From positions 40,884,011-40,948,010 of the forward strand of contig CP154957.1 of the NCBI GenBank assembly GCA_039621445.1: a DNA stretch of 64,000 nt, in the 5' to 3' direction. Position 1 is the first letter of the stretch; each line of letters begins with the position of its first letter. This stretch comes from Euglena gracilis (taxonomy: Eukaryota; Euglenida; Euglenophyceae; Euglenales). This document shows positions 53,080-63,231 of the stretch, in pieces. A program made the position numbers and the translations under genes. The notes below the pieces were generated by a model. The model was not told the origin of the DNA and ran no database searches. It saw nothing but the letters and a program-made list of their open reading frames with translations.

Positions 53080-54090
53080 GAAATTCGCGCATGCGTGATT
53101 TACTGTGGTGGGGTCCTAATTTTACCTGTGGCACGGCTCGGCACGGCTCGGCACGGCTCGGAATTTTACCTGTGGGATCACTTTCTGAGTGTCTTTCTGG
53201 GTGCCTATTCTCCACATGCTCATGGCCTGTGAGCCCCGAGTGGCTTCAAGCTACGATTACTCACCTTTGGTTTATTGCTGATATTCAAGTGACCGTGGAG
53301 AATTTTGCATTGAAGTTCAAGTCGGTCAGGCCTAGACCGAGATTTCTGGGAGAAGTGCGGACAGTGTTATTGGTTGCTATCACTGGTTATCGACATCCAC
53401 ATCTACGGGGAGATACCTGCACAGGGTGAGATTCTGCCAAGAGCCTTAGAGATTACATTGCTGTGAAGCAAACCCAGGGAGATACCAGCAGCAGGGTGAG
53501 ATTCAACCACCCAGCAGCAGAGTAGCAGAGTGAGTTTCAACCACCCAGCAGCAAAGAGATTACATTGACATTGGTGCAGCAAGTTCTTGAAGCAAACTTT
53601 GTGCAACAAGCCCTTGGAGATCCATCCCTAGGCCATACAGGGGGGCGTTTAAAAGCGCAAGGTACTTATAAAAAGGGGTTCAAAGCGTGCTGTTTAATTC
53701 CGTTTTGGGTCAAAGCCTCATCGGTTTAATTACGTTTCCGGCGTCTTGCGGAAAAAAAATTCATTGCCTTCGGCTTTAGGAACCTCCGTCTGATTTTCCC
53801 ACCCCGTGGCACATATTACCCCTCGCAGTGAGGTCCCACAGAAGGTGCACGTGGCAAGTAAGCCGACGAGATTTTTTTTCCCAAAAAAGCCGAAAAATCG
53901 TTCGCACTCCTGTCAGCGAAGGTGAATTTCTTCACAATGTGTATGGTGTAAATGGTGTGTATGGTGTAAAAAATTTGACTTTCTGGGAGGGCAAAAAAAC
54001 GGACTTGGTGTGGGGGGGGCAAAAACTGCACTTTGTACGGGGGGCGGGGATTTTGCCCCCCTTGCAAATCCCTTTTGTTGCCCAACTGTT
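53080..54090. other. No gene seen; small tandem words
   Basis: GGCACGGCTC occurs three times in tandem near 53,130-53,160. GAGATACC...CAGCAGGGTGAGATTC, CAACCACCCAGCAGCA words repeat at 53,405-53,560. GTGTATGGTGTAAA repeats near 53,940-53,970. Confidence 0.4.
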
Positions 54091-54094
54091 CCAG

Positions 54095-54215
54095 GGCCCC
54101 TGAATAACAAAATCCCTTGTGTTACCCACCCGTTTTGGGGGGCAAATCCCTTGTGTAACCCAACTTATTTGGTGGGCAAATCCCTTTTGTTGCCCAACTG
54201 TTCGAGGGCCCCTAA
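54095..54215. repeat. AACAAAATCCCTTGTGTTACCCACCCG repeat, short site
   Basis: Words AACAAAATCCCTTGTGTTAC, GGGGGGCAAATCCC and TTGTTGCCCAACTGTTCGAG are shared with the longer array at 56,300-56,715. Confidence 0.8.
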
Positions 54216-54253
54216 ATTATATAAAAATCGTGGACATAACCGGTATTCAGGCC

Positions 54254-54298
54254 GTATAACGGGTCAAGGGCGCCGCAGGCGCCCTTGACCCGTTATAC
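54254..54298. repeat. Perfect 21-bp inverted repeat with 3-nt loop
   Basis: The arm 54,254-54,274 (starting GTATAACGGGTCAAGG) has its exact complement at 54,278-54,298, spacer GCA. A strong hairpin would form in RNA or single-stranded DNA. Confidence 0.9.
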
Positions 54299-54419
54299 AC
54301 CCTGAATACGGGTTATAGCCCACGAATTTTCTGTAACCGTGAATAAAAAGGCCCGCCTGTTTTTCGTTGGTGTACTTCACGCCATGCTTTACATTTTTTG
54401 TCTTTTTTACCCCAAAAAT

Positions 54420-54512
54420 CCTATTCACAAAAATATGCCCTGTTTTTCGTGAATATCTATTCATGAAAAACAGGGCATATTTTCGTGAATTGAAAATATG
54501 CCCTGTCTTTTT
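54420..54512. repeat. Hairpin of ATATGCCCTGTTTTTCGTGAA words, site 1
   Basis: AAAATATGCCCTGTTTTTCG is followed by its complement CGAAAATATG...ACAGGGCATATT-type sequence and again by the forward word. The same arrangement occurs at 56,155-56,272. Confidence 0.85.
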
Positions 54513-54571
54513 TGTGAATAGAAACAGGTCTGTGGAAATGTTGTCCAAATGACCCAAATCACACCGACATG

Positions 54572-54732
54572 CCCCCCCCATAAATGACACCTCCCCCCCT
54601 CCGGGACCAAAAAAAATTTCAGCCGCCGATGACCGCCGGTGACCTGCCCAAAGGATTTTCCTTTGAAAAATTGAACCCCCCCCCCATAAGTGACACCCCC
54701 TGGGGGGTTTCGGGGTGTCATTTATGGGGGGG
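54572..54732. mobile_element. Small inverted-repeat element with C-run ends, about 160 bp
   Basis: CCCCCCCCATAAATGACACC at 54,572-54,591 is mirrored by GGTGTCATTTATGGGGGGG at 54,714-54,732. A further CCATAAGTGACACC lies inside. No coding capacity. Confidence 0.55.
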
Positions 54733-54839
54733 TAGTACCGCTGGTCCTGGAAAACGAGAAATGGGCGTCAGGCCACGTTATTGGGGGGCACTTTGGAGGG
54801 AGGGGGGACCGGCCCCCCGGCTGTTGCAGAAGTCCACCT

Positions 54840-55925
54840 TTACTCGGCAGAAACCCTCCCGATGAAATGAACAAAAAACCAACCCCGTCCCCCAGACAAC
54901 CCCACCCCGTACCGGGGGGGGGACTTAAAGCCGAAAAAATTGGTGCCAAACCTGAAAACAGCCAGAAAAAACTGGCAGGTTTTGTTTGCAAGATGATGGA
55001 AAAAGGGTGATTGTGAAATTTTTGAGGCAGGATTTTCAAAAAAGGGCCGGGAAAATTTGGCCCGTACGCCAACATTCTTTATATCTGGCCCAAAACTGGC
55101 CAGCATGTGGCCCAAAACTGGCCAGCCTGCCCAAAAGTGGCCAGCACGTGTGGCCCAAAACTGGCCACCAATCTGGCCCAAAACTGGCCAGCACTTCTGC
55201 CCAAAACTGTGGCCCAAAACTGGCCACCAATCTGGCCCAAAACCGGCCAGCATGTGGCCCAAAACTGGCCAGCAGTTATGCCCAAAACTGTGGCCCAAAA
55301 CTGGCCACCAATCTGGCCCGAAACTGGCCAGCATGTGGCCCAAAACTGGCCAGCAGTTATGCCCAAAACTGTGGCCCAAAACTGGCCACCAATCTGGCCC
55401 AAAACTGGCCAGCATGTGGCACAAAACTGACCAGCACTTCTGCCCAAAACTGGCCAACATATGGCCGAAAACTGGCCACCAAATCTGGCCCAAAACTGGC
55501 CAGTTCTTTGCCATTGAAAAGCAAACAGGAACAGCAACAGGAACCAGAAAACACACACGTTGTTTGGCCGTAATACAAACTGAGCAGTTTAGCAGGGACA
55601 TGCTCAGGTCCAGATTACCAACCTCCTTCCAACAAGTTCATTTCAAGCGTGATAAACTTCAGTAATTTCTTGCCGTGAGATCTGCAACAGAGAAAAATGT
55701 ACATTCACTGAAAGAATTGGCAAATTCACCATATGCTCCTGCATCCCGCTGGCATCTTAGAGTTGTCTGCACAGTTCACAAAAAGCAATTTCTGATGAAT
55801 TAGGAATACCCAGATTCGCGTTCCGCGATTTTTGGGATTTTCGGGAATTCGGATTTTTCGAATTTTTCAATTGAAATGAAAAATTCCCAAAATTTCGAAA
55901 TTTGCCGAACCTTGGCCACGAGCCC
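54840..55925 (-). repeat. Long inverted-repeat arm, right copy
   Basis: This is the reverse-complement partner of 30,290-31,690. It includes a tandem block (55,085-55,505) of TGGCCCAAAACTGGCCAGCA units with an 84-bp higher-order period. It lacks the 400-bp insert found in the left arm. Confidence 0.85.
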
Positions 55926-56154
55926 AAACATGGGTCGTGGGTGTGTCATTGGTGCCAACCCCGTTAGTGTGTCTCCTTTTGATCATCCACAGCATTGTGC
56001 TGTCCGTCGTTGCTCTGGTCGTGCACCGACTTCGTCACTTCCCCGTGTGTTGTTCTGCCATCCGTTTGCTCTGATTCTGTTTCAAAGCAATCAGTTTTCT
56101 TGTATAAGATGTTCCTTTTTCATGTTTATGTTTTTGGTTTTCATTTCAGTTAAA

Positions 56155-56272
56155 ATTCATATTCACGAAAATATGCCCTGTTTTTCGTGAATACCTATTC
56201 ACAAAAAACAGGGCATATTTTCGTGAATTGAAAATATGCCCTGTTTTCCGTGTTCACACCCACGAAAAACAG
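56155..56272. repeat. Hairpin of ATATGCCCTGTTTTTCGTGAA words, site 2
   Basis: Alternating direct and inverted copies of AAAATATGCCCTGTTTTTCG, as at 54,420. The last copy is changed to CCACGAAAAACAGGGCAGGC. Confidence 0.85.
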
Positions 56273-56299
56273 GGCAGGCGCCGGGCCTCTGTTCACCGT

Positions 56300-56715
56300 T
56301 ACAACAAAATCCCTTGTGTTACCCACCCGTTTTGGCGGGCAAATCCCCTTTGTTGCCCAACTGTTCGAGGGCCCCTAATTAACAAAATCCCTGGTGTTAC
56401 CAAGCCGTTTTGGGGTGCAAATCCCTTTTTGTTGCTCAACTGATTTGGGGGGCAAATCCCTTTTGTTGCCCAACTGGTCGAGGGCCCCTAAATAACAAAA
56501 TCCCTTGTGTTACCCACCCGTTTTTGGGGGCAAATCCCTTTTGTTGCCCAACTGTTCGAGGGCCCCAAAATAACAAAATCCCTTCTGTTACCCACCCGTT
56601 TTGGGGGTCAAATCCCTTGTGTTACCCAACTGATTTGGGGGCAAATCCCTTTTGTTGCCCAACTGTTCGAGGGTCCCAAAATAGCAAAATTGCTAGTGTT
56701 ACCCACCCGTTTTGG
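56300..56715. repeat. Tandem repeat of AACAAAATCCCTTGTGTTACCC units
   Basis: Four to five imperfect units of about 80-120 bp, each with ACAAAATCCCTTGTGTTACC, CCACCCGTTTTGG, a GGGCAAATCCCTTTTGTTGC block and CCAACTGTTCGAGGGCCCC. Open frames over it are artefacts. Confidence 0.85.
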
Positions 56716-56937
56716 CGACCTTTGGCGACCGTGGGCCAACCCTAGGGTCGGCCCACTACCCCCCCCCCCCCCGGCCAGATCTACCCCCCGTTTTGTTTTG
56801 TTTCTTCACTTCAAAGTGGTTGTTTTTTGGCGTGATTGTTTTGTTGGCGTGGTTGCTTTTTTGGCGTGGTTATTTGGGAAGGCAATAAACGTTCTGTTGT
56901 ATCCATTTTTTTGTCCTTGCGAGATTTTTTTTGGCAG

Positions 56938-57130
56938 ATGCATGTTTGGAAATGGAGGTGGGGAAAAAGCAGCATGGCGGCAAACCACATTTTGGCCATT
57001 GAAAACTTCTTGGTTCATGGTGACAAGGAGAACTTCACGAAGCTGCTGGCATTCTATGGGGACGATTTGGACCAACCCACTTCCTTGGAATTCGAGCAAC
57101 AGATGCTTCACCCAAGGCCTCACTTCAAAA
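56938..57130 (+). pseudogene. hAT-like transposase, internal part
   Basis: After an acceptor-like TTTTTTTTGGCAG ending at 56,937, the frame reads MAANHILAIENFLVHGDKEN, FTKLLAFYGDDLDQPTSLEF and EQQMLHP. This is the pattern seen in the late part of hAT transposases before the dimerisation domain (FYGDDLD followed by LE-Q-x-L). The reading becomes unconvincing after about 57,130 (a GGGGTGTCGGG donor-like site or a break). The C-terminal hAT part lies at 59,242 on the same strand, so this is probably the same gene split by nested repeats. Confidence 0.5.
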
Positions 57131-57344
57131 TGAGACCAAGGGGGGTGTCGGGAAGGTGTCCTCGAGGATTTTGTTGTCCAAGTCTTCCAGTCCGGTCACA
57201 GGTTCTGTTCCTGCGCACCCCTGTAACTTACATGGACAAGGGAGGGGGGGGTCCAAAACAAACTGGTTTGGACAACCCTCACCCCCCCCTCTATTTGGCT
57301 AATGGCCGGGTTCCTTCAGACCCCCAATTAACGTGACCCCCCCC

Positions 57345-57790
57345 TATATGGCACCCCCCAGGGAGCGTTTTGACCCCCCCTGGCGACAATTAGGGGTGGG
57401 TGACAATTAGGGGTGGAGGTACTCAATTTACCCTACATGCCCATGGGTCCATGGGCACCCCCACCCCTAATTGTCGCCCCCCTTGCCGAAATTGGCTGGT
57501 CTTGTCCCGGAGGCCAATTAGCCAATTAGGGGGGGGGTCAAATAGGGGGGGGTGAGGGTACCACCCCCCCCCCTAATTGACCCCCCCCCCCTAATTGACC
57601 GATCGCCCCGGGGAAAATTTTTTCGACCCCCCCCCCTAATTGACTACCCGGGGGGATTCCGTGCTAAAGCACCCCCTAATTGATGGTACCCCCCCCTAAT
57701 TGAAGGTACCCCCCCCTAATTGACCCCCCCCCTAATTGACCAAAAGGGGGGTCCCGTGGAGAGGTCCCACGGTCAATTAGGGGGGGGGGG
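57345..57790. repeat. CCCCTAATTGACC array
   Basis: About ten copies of CCCCCCTAATTGA or its complement TCAATTAGGGGGG with C-run spacers. Opposed copies at both ends allow fold-back. Confidence 0.85.
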
Positions 57791-57974
57791 TGGTGGTACC
57801 TGGATGTATGTGGGGATGCAAAACATAAGGATTGCCTTGTTGGGAACATATTTGCAAAGACAAGAAGATGCAGCTTCGAAACTTTGCAGACATTGTGGAC
57901 TTCCTCCGCAGTGCCCATGGAGCCAGAGCCTTTTTTATGACTCCAACTTCCCGTGGTGACACCTTCCATTTTTT

Positions 57975-58110
57975 GCCTTAAACCGGCGTTTGAGACGCCG
58001 GGTTCAGGACAGAACCGGCGTCCCCCCCCACGGGTTTTCCGGACGCCGGTTCTGTCCTAAAATCCGGCGTTAGGAACGCCGGTTCTGTCCAAAACCCGGC
58101 GTCTGGTTTG
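57975..58110. repeat. GACGCCGGTTCTGTCC palindromic repeats, site 1
   Basis: GGACGCCGGTTCTGTCC and its complement alternate, with ACGCCGGGTTCAGGACAGAA. The family recurs at 59,008-59,150. Confidence 0.85.
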
Positions 58111-58329
58111 GGACTGTATTTTGTGTAAAAAAAGTGTGCCAATGTGGCCCCAGAAACGAAAATCTCCTTGGATGAAAGGGGATAAAAGGCACAATTGCTG
58201 AGTGCAAAATATCATGGATGATTGACGGCAAGCGTTTTGCAGTTTCTGAGGTGGGGGGGGGGGAGGATTGCTAGGCATACAGGTTGCTACAGCTGCACTG
58301 ATTACAGGGCAAAACATATTGCCGGCAAG

Positions 58330-58881
58330 GAGACACATCACAGAAATTTTGGCTGGACCCCACTGGATTTTTTCAGAAGTACGGTTGGGAATTTTGGGTG
58401 GACCCCCCCTGGGTTTTTTCAGACATACGGCAGGGAAATTTTGGCTGGACCCGCCCTGGGTTATTTCAAAAATTCGGTTTAATGTTGACTGCCCACCCCT
58501 GGGTTTTTTCTTAGAATTACGGTTGGGAAATGTTGGCTGGACCCCCCTGGGTTTTTTAGAAATACGGTTGTTAAATGCTGGCTGGAACCCCCGTGCGTTT
58601 TTCAGAATTGCGGCTGGTAAATGTTGGCTGGAGCCCCTGGGTTGTTTCAGACATACGGAGGGGAAACTGTGGTTGGACCTCGCTGGGTTTATTATCACGG
58701 TTGGGAAATGTTGGCTGGACCCCCCTGGGTTTTTTAGAAATACGGTTGTTAAATGCTGGCTGGAACCCCCGTGCGTTTTTCAGAATTGCGGCTGGTAAAT
58801 GTTGGCTGGAGCCCCTGGGTTGTTTCAGACATACGGAGGGGAAACTGTGGTTGGACCTCGCTGGGTTTATTATCACGGTTG
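58330..58881. repeat. GGCTGGACCCCCCTGGGTTTTTTCAG tandem repeat with 178-bp duplication
   Basis: Units of about 60 bp (TGGCTGGACC, CTGGGTTTTTTCAGA, ATACGG) repeat from 58,330. A block of three units, 58,521-58,698, is repeated almost without change at 58,699-58,881, so this last duplication is recent. Open frames here are artefacts. Confidence 0.9.
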
Positions 58882-59067
58882 AATCTTCTGGTTTTTTTTT
58901 TTCCAGAATTTGCTTTGGGCGAATTTGCTTTGGGACATTTTGGCTGTCCCCCCATGGGACTAAAGGGGAACGCTAGTGAACGTACTTCTAAGTGCTCCCT
59001 GGCCCGAAGGGGGTGAACGCCGCTTCTGTCCTGAACCCGGCGTCTCTAAAACGCCGCTTTAAACAAC

Positions 59068-59145
59068 GGGTGGCGGACGCCGGTTCTGTCCTGAACCCGG
59101 CGTCCCCGGACGCCGGGTTCAGGACAGAACCGGCGTCCGCCACCC
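59068..59145. repeat. 78-nt near-perfect palindrome
   Basis: The arm 59,068-59,105 (GGGTGGCGGACGCCGG and on) is the exact reverse complement of 59,108-59,145 with a 2-nt centre. It is built from the GACGCCGGTTCTGTCC family. Confidence 0.95.
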
Positions 59146-59241
59146 CTTTTTTGTAGTAGAGGTAAACAGCGGATTTTCACCCTCTCCCCTCTTCAAATTG
59201 ACCATGTCACTGAGGTTCCAAATAGCACCCAATTTAACTTT

Positions 59242-59538
59242 TTTTTTGCCTGTACACTTTGTGCTCTCACACATGACCCAAACAATGTTCTGGAGTTGGC
59301 AATCCGCGCCATATTACCATTGGTGGTTGCGATGGTGAGGTTGTGTCTGACCATTCTGATCTCTTCCGCAACCGCCGAGCGTTCATTCTCCACCCTGCGG
59401 CGTTTGAAAACTTATCTTCGCTCCCAAGTTGGACAAGCACGCCTTGGACAGCATGGAAAAGTGGTTGACAACATTTCCTTCAAAGATGCAATCCCCCCCA
59501 TTTTTTTTGAGGTCCGTTTCTTTTCCATGCTAGTTTGA
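59242..59538 (+). pseudogene. hAT transposase C-terminal dimerisation domain
   Basis: The frame reads CALTHDPNNVLELAIRAILP, then LTILISSATAERSFSTLRRL and KTYLRSQVGQARL. The core S-x-x-x-E-R-x-F-S-x-x-R-R-x-K-T-Y-L-R-S is diagnostic of the hAT family dimerisation region, normally the last 80 or so residues of the transposase. After RL the expected LALLxIH is lost (GQHGKVVDN) and the frame ends at 59,538. The upstream part at 56,938 lies 2.1 kb away, beyond nested repeats. Confidence 0.75.
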
Positions 59539-59829
59539 ACCATTTCGCTTTGTGCAATGTGTCTAAGGAAGATTTGTATTCCCTTGACCTAGACACCTTA
59601 CTTGATGAATTCATCTTGAAAAACACAGCACGCTCTTCGACCTTTGCACTGGCCCACTAGTTGCGTCCGAGCTTGCCTCCCAGCAGTTGCTCGTGGCAAT
59701 CCATGTCCTTTTGTGAGGAGAATAGTTTGACAGTTAGAAGTTTTTTTTTTACCGTGCCTGAAAATTTTTTTCAGAAGTCTCGCCCCCCCCCCCCGAGAAA
59801 AATTTGTTTGTACACCAATGCCCCCGGGG

Positions 59830-60720
59830 ACGGGGGGGGGGGGTGGAGTTGAAAAACGCTCATTTTCGGCTCAAAAAACACCTGGTGTGGGTCTGGGAGA
59901 CAAAAAAACATCGTTTTGGTCAATTTTTTTTTCGATTTTCGACTTTTTTTGACCTGAAAATGACTCAAAATCCATTGGTTTCGGGCCCAAAACGGGGGGG
60001 GGGGGCGGGGTCAAAAAACACTCATTTTCCGCTCGAAAACACTTTTTTCGGGTCCGGGAGGTCAATTAACAAGGTTTTGGGCAAAAAAATTCGAATTTTT
60101 CGACTTTTTTGACCCTAAAAGGGTTACTAAGTAACGTGACCAGGTTTTAAATAGTGCTGAGCTCTTGATAAGCGCTCACCCACCCCTTTATTAACACCCC
60201 CATATAAACCGGCCCACTCCATGGAGCTATGTTGACTGAAATGCAAAGGTTCCGTGCCCGAAACAGGGCGCTGGTGGGTCGAAAAACATTCATTTTTGGC
60301 TCAAAATACACCTTTTCCGGGTCCGGGGAGCCAAAAAAACAGCGTTTCAAGCGAAAAATTTTGTGTTTTTTTTTCGCCATTTTTTGACCCGAAAATGACC
60401 GAAAGTCAATGGGTTGACAGCCCAAAGCGGGGCGCTGGCGGGTCGAAAAACGCTCATTTTCGGCCCCAAAAACAGTTTTTCTGGGTCCGAGAAGCCCAAA
60501 AACATCGTTTCGGGCAAAAAATTTTTTCGAGTATTTTCGACTTTTTTGACCCGGTTTTGACCCAAAGTCCCACCCAAAGTTGGCAGCCCAGAACGGGGCG
60601 CCGGCGGGTCAAAAAACGCTCATTTTCGGCTCCAAAACAGTTTTTCCGAGTCCGGGAGGCCAAAAAACATCGTTTCGGGCCCAAAAATTTTTTCGATTAT
60701 TTTCGACTTTTTTGACCCGA
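59830..60720. repeat. 165-bp satellite, five copies
   Basis: Each copy has AAAAACGCTCATTTTCGGCT, a CGGGTCCGGGAGGCCAAAAA block, a TCGTTT...AAAATTTTTTCGA block and CGACTTTTTTGACCC. Starts lie near 59,849, 60,012, 60,280, 60,443 and 60,609. The wider gap between copies 2 and 3 is filled by a non-repeat insert at about 60,118-60,235. Confidence 0.85.
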
Positions 60721-61254
60721 TGCACATCATGGGTCATGATCATACTTGTAGTTAGTGCGACCGGAAAAAATTTTTCCGTGCGCCGCGACCACCGCGGAAT
60801 TTCTTTTTGTAACTGGCAGCGCCGCGACAAAATTTTTTCTGTGTGCCGCGAATGCCGCGGCACTGGTTTATGTGTGCGCCGCGACCGCCGCGGAAACTTT
60901 TGAAGTTTGTGCCGCGACCACCGCGGCAATTGTCTTTTTAAATTGTGTCCCACATGTACTTCCTTTTGGCCCCTTCCCCTGCCTGGCCTCTTTGATATTC
61001 TCTTTAAATGTTGGGTGTTGTGTTGCTGCCAATGCGTTCTTGAGCTCCGGGCAGAAAAAAATTTGCGCCGCAACCACCGCGGAAAAATTTTCCTCTTGTG
61101 CCACGACCACCGCGGCAATAAATTTTGCTTGTGCCGCGACAGCCGCGGCAAAAACCTTTCTGTGCGTCGCGACCACCGCGGAAAAAAAATTTTGTGCCGC
61201 GGCGCACAAACTACAAGTATGGTCACGATGGCCATCATGCGTCATGATGCGCAT
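60719..61254. mobile_element. Possible foldback element with CCGCGG repeats
   Basis: GATGCACATCATG (60,719) and ATACTTGTAGTTAGTGCG (about 60,742) are mirrored by CGCACAAACTACAAGTAT (61,203-61,220) and CATGATGCGCATC (61,242-61,254). Inside are about ten direct copies of GTGCCGCGACCACCGCGG. The DHRGN-rich frames are repeat products. No transposase. Confidence 0.5.
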
Positions 61255-61259
61255 CATAG

Positions 61260-61500
61260 GGGGGGTCGGCACCCCCCTCCCCCCCCCCCTCACCGACCCC
61301 CTCGCCACGCCATTTTACCCCCCCCCTCCCCCCCCTTTTCCAGACCCCCTCGCCACGCCATGTCAGCCGCGCCAAAGAAAATTTTCTTGGAAAACCCCCG
61401 CGCACCACCCCCCCAATCCGCGACCCCCTCGCCACGCCAAAACCCCCCCCCCCCCCCCCCCCCCAGCCGGACGGCTCGCCACGGCGTGCCGACCCCCCTA
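61260..61500. other. C-rich spacer with GACCCCCTCGCCACGCCA words
   Basis: GACCCCCTCGCCACGCCA occurs at about 61,296, 61,343 and 61,421 among long C-runs. No gene. Confidence 0.6.
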
Positions 61501-61784
61501 GGGGGTCATGGGGGGTCCCAGTCGGAAAATTTTTCTTAGCTCAAAAACACTTTTTTTGATGTTCTAAAGTGAAAAAAAGTGTTTTTGAGCGAAATTTATT
61601 TTCAAAAAATTGGGTTCCGATCTGCCTCCTGACCCCCCCCCCTCGCCCAGCCGCCCTCGGACCCACGCAGGCGTCGCCGAATACCCAAAACTGGCCAAAA
61701 TCGCGCAACCACGCTCCGGGACCATCATAAATCGATCAAACCACCCCCCTGAACAGTGCCAAACGGTAGACTGGGGGGGGGGTA

Positions 61785-61890
61785 GTGGGTAGTCGGCCGA
61801 CTAGTCGGCCGACGAATTGGGTAGTCGGCCGACTAATTGGTCGGCCGACTAGTCGGCGGACCAATTGGGTAGTCGGCCGACTAGTTGGCC
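61785..61890. repeat. TAGTCGGCCGACTA palindrome array
   Basis: Six overlapping or adjacent copies of GTCGGCCGAC within TAGTCGGCCGACTA palindromes, with AATTGGG spacers. Confidence 0.9.
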
Positions 61891-62154
61891 GACTGCCCAC
61901 TCTAATGTACTAACGGGTCAAAACCGCCGACTTTTAAGCCCCCCCCTGGGAAATTTTTTTGTCTAAATCACCTCAACGCCAGTCAAAACCCACCCAAATG
62001 GCTCCAGAACCCCCCAATCGGGGTGAATATGCAAAAAAATTGGGGGAAAATGTCCATTTTGGGCCACTTTTGACAAAACTACACCTCTCCCCATTGAATT
62101 TTCAATATAAGTCAAAATTTGCGGTATTATCCCTCCAAGTCTATTGCCAACATA

Positions 62155-62910
62155 GAAGGGATTTTGTTATTTGAGGGGGGGGTTTCGGGGGGGGGGGGGC
62201 GGGCCCCCCCCCCCCCCCCGCCTATGCCAAAGTGAGCCACAAAAACGACTTAGCCCCCGAGTATGTTGCCAACACAGAAGGGATTCTGTTACCATGCCCC
62301 CCCCCCCGGGCTATTCCCGTCCCCAGGACCCTTTACGGCCCAATGGGAACAGTACGGGGCGAGGCACAGCTGGGGGGGGGGGGCCTAGGTCCCCCCCCCC
62401 GAGCTATTCCCATACCCGACCCTCGGGCAACCCAAAAGGGGTCATTTTTGGCAACTTTTTTGGATGTTTGCAAAAAATGGTCAATTTTGTGCACATTTGC
62501 CAAAAGGTGATTTTTGAAAATGGTCCAAAAACGTCGATTTTTGACCACTTCCTTTGGAAGTTCTTTATAAAAAGTGCTATGACAGTGAGCTATTCTCGGA
62601 CTCCCAAGCGGAATAGCTCGGGGGGGGGAAGAGCTCGGGGGGGGGGGGGCATGGTATTTGAGGGGGGGTGCGGGGGGGGGGGGGGGCGGAGCCCCCCCCC
62701 CCCCCCCGCCTATGCCAAAGTGAGCCACAAAAACGACTTTGCCCCCGAGTATGTTGCCAACATAGAAGGGATTTTGTTATTTGAGGGGGGGGGGGGGAAC
62801 GGGGGGGGGGGGCGGAGCCCCCCCCGCCTATGCCAAAGTAAGCCACAAAAACGACTTAGCCAAAACAGAAGGGATTGTTGCCAAAACAGAAGGGATTTTG
62901 TTATTTGAGG
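62155..62910. repeat. Tandem repeat, about 125-bp unit, carrying a MITE
   Basis: Three units share GGGATTTTGTTATTTGAGGG, a G-run/C-run hairpin (GGGGCGGAGCCCC type), GCCTATGCCAAAGTGAGCCA and ACAAAAACGACTTAGCC. The MITE at 62,292 splits unit one from unit two. Confidence 0.9.
62292..62654. mobile_element. C-run-ended MITE, copy 2, flanked by TA
   Basis: The ends CCATGCCCCC and its complement are flanked by TA (62,290-62,291 and 62,655-62,656). The uninterrupted units beside it read TTGTTATTTGAGG, where this one reads CTGTTA, element, TATTTGAGG. The insertion site and TA duplication are therefore visible by comparison. The interior matches 24,051-24,402. Confidence 0.9.
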
Positions 62911-63231
62911 CTCGGATTGGGGTGGAGGGGGGAGTTTTCTGCCTCTCGTGATGCAGAATGCAGATTGCAGATTGCATTTCTAAAGGATTTTCATGTAATC
63001 CCTGTTTCGTCATTGGTTTTTTACCCCTCCGGACCCCCACCAAGGGCCCACCGACCCCCCACTGACCAAAGCCCCCCCCCCCTCGACCCGTTGCCCAACC
63101 GCCATCACAGCGCCCGCAGGAATCCCCGAATACCCAAAACTGGCCCAAAATCGCACAACCATACCCTGGGAACCTCAAAAAACGGTCAACCCCCCCCCCC
63201 AAACCTCATGATTGACACCCTGGTTTGGGTC

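Noticed and set aside
54986-55665. Open frames of 100-250 codons rich in WP, GPKLA and TGQ
   Set aside because: They are repeat translations of TGGCCCAAAACTGGCCA units and occur on both strands.
60755-61539. DHRGN- and AATTA-rich frames near 61 kb
   Set aside because: They are translations of the GTGCCGCGACCACCGCGG repeat.
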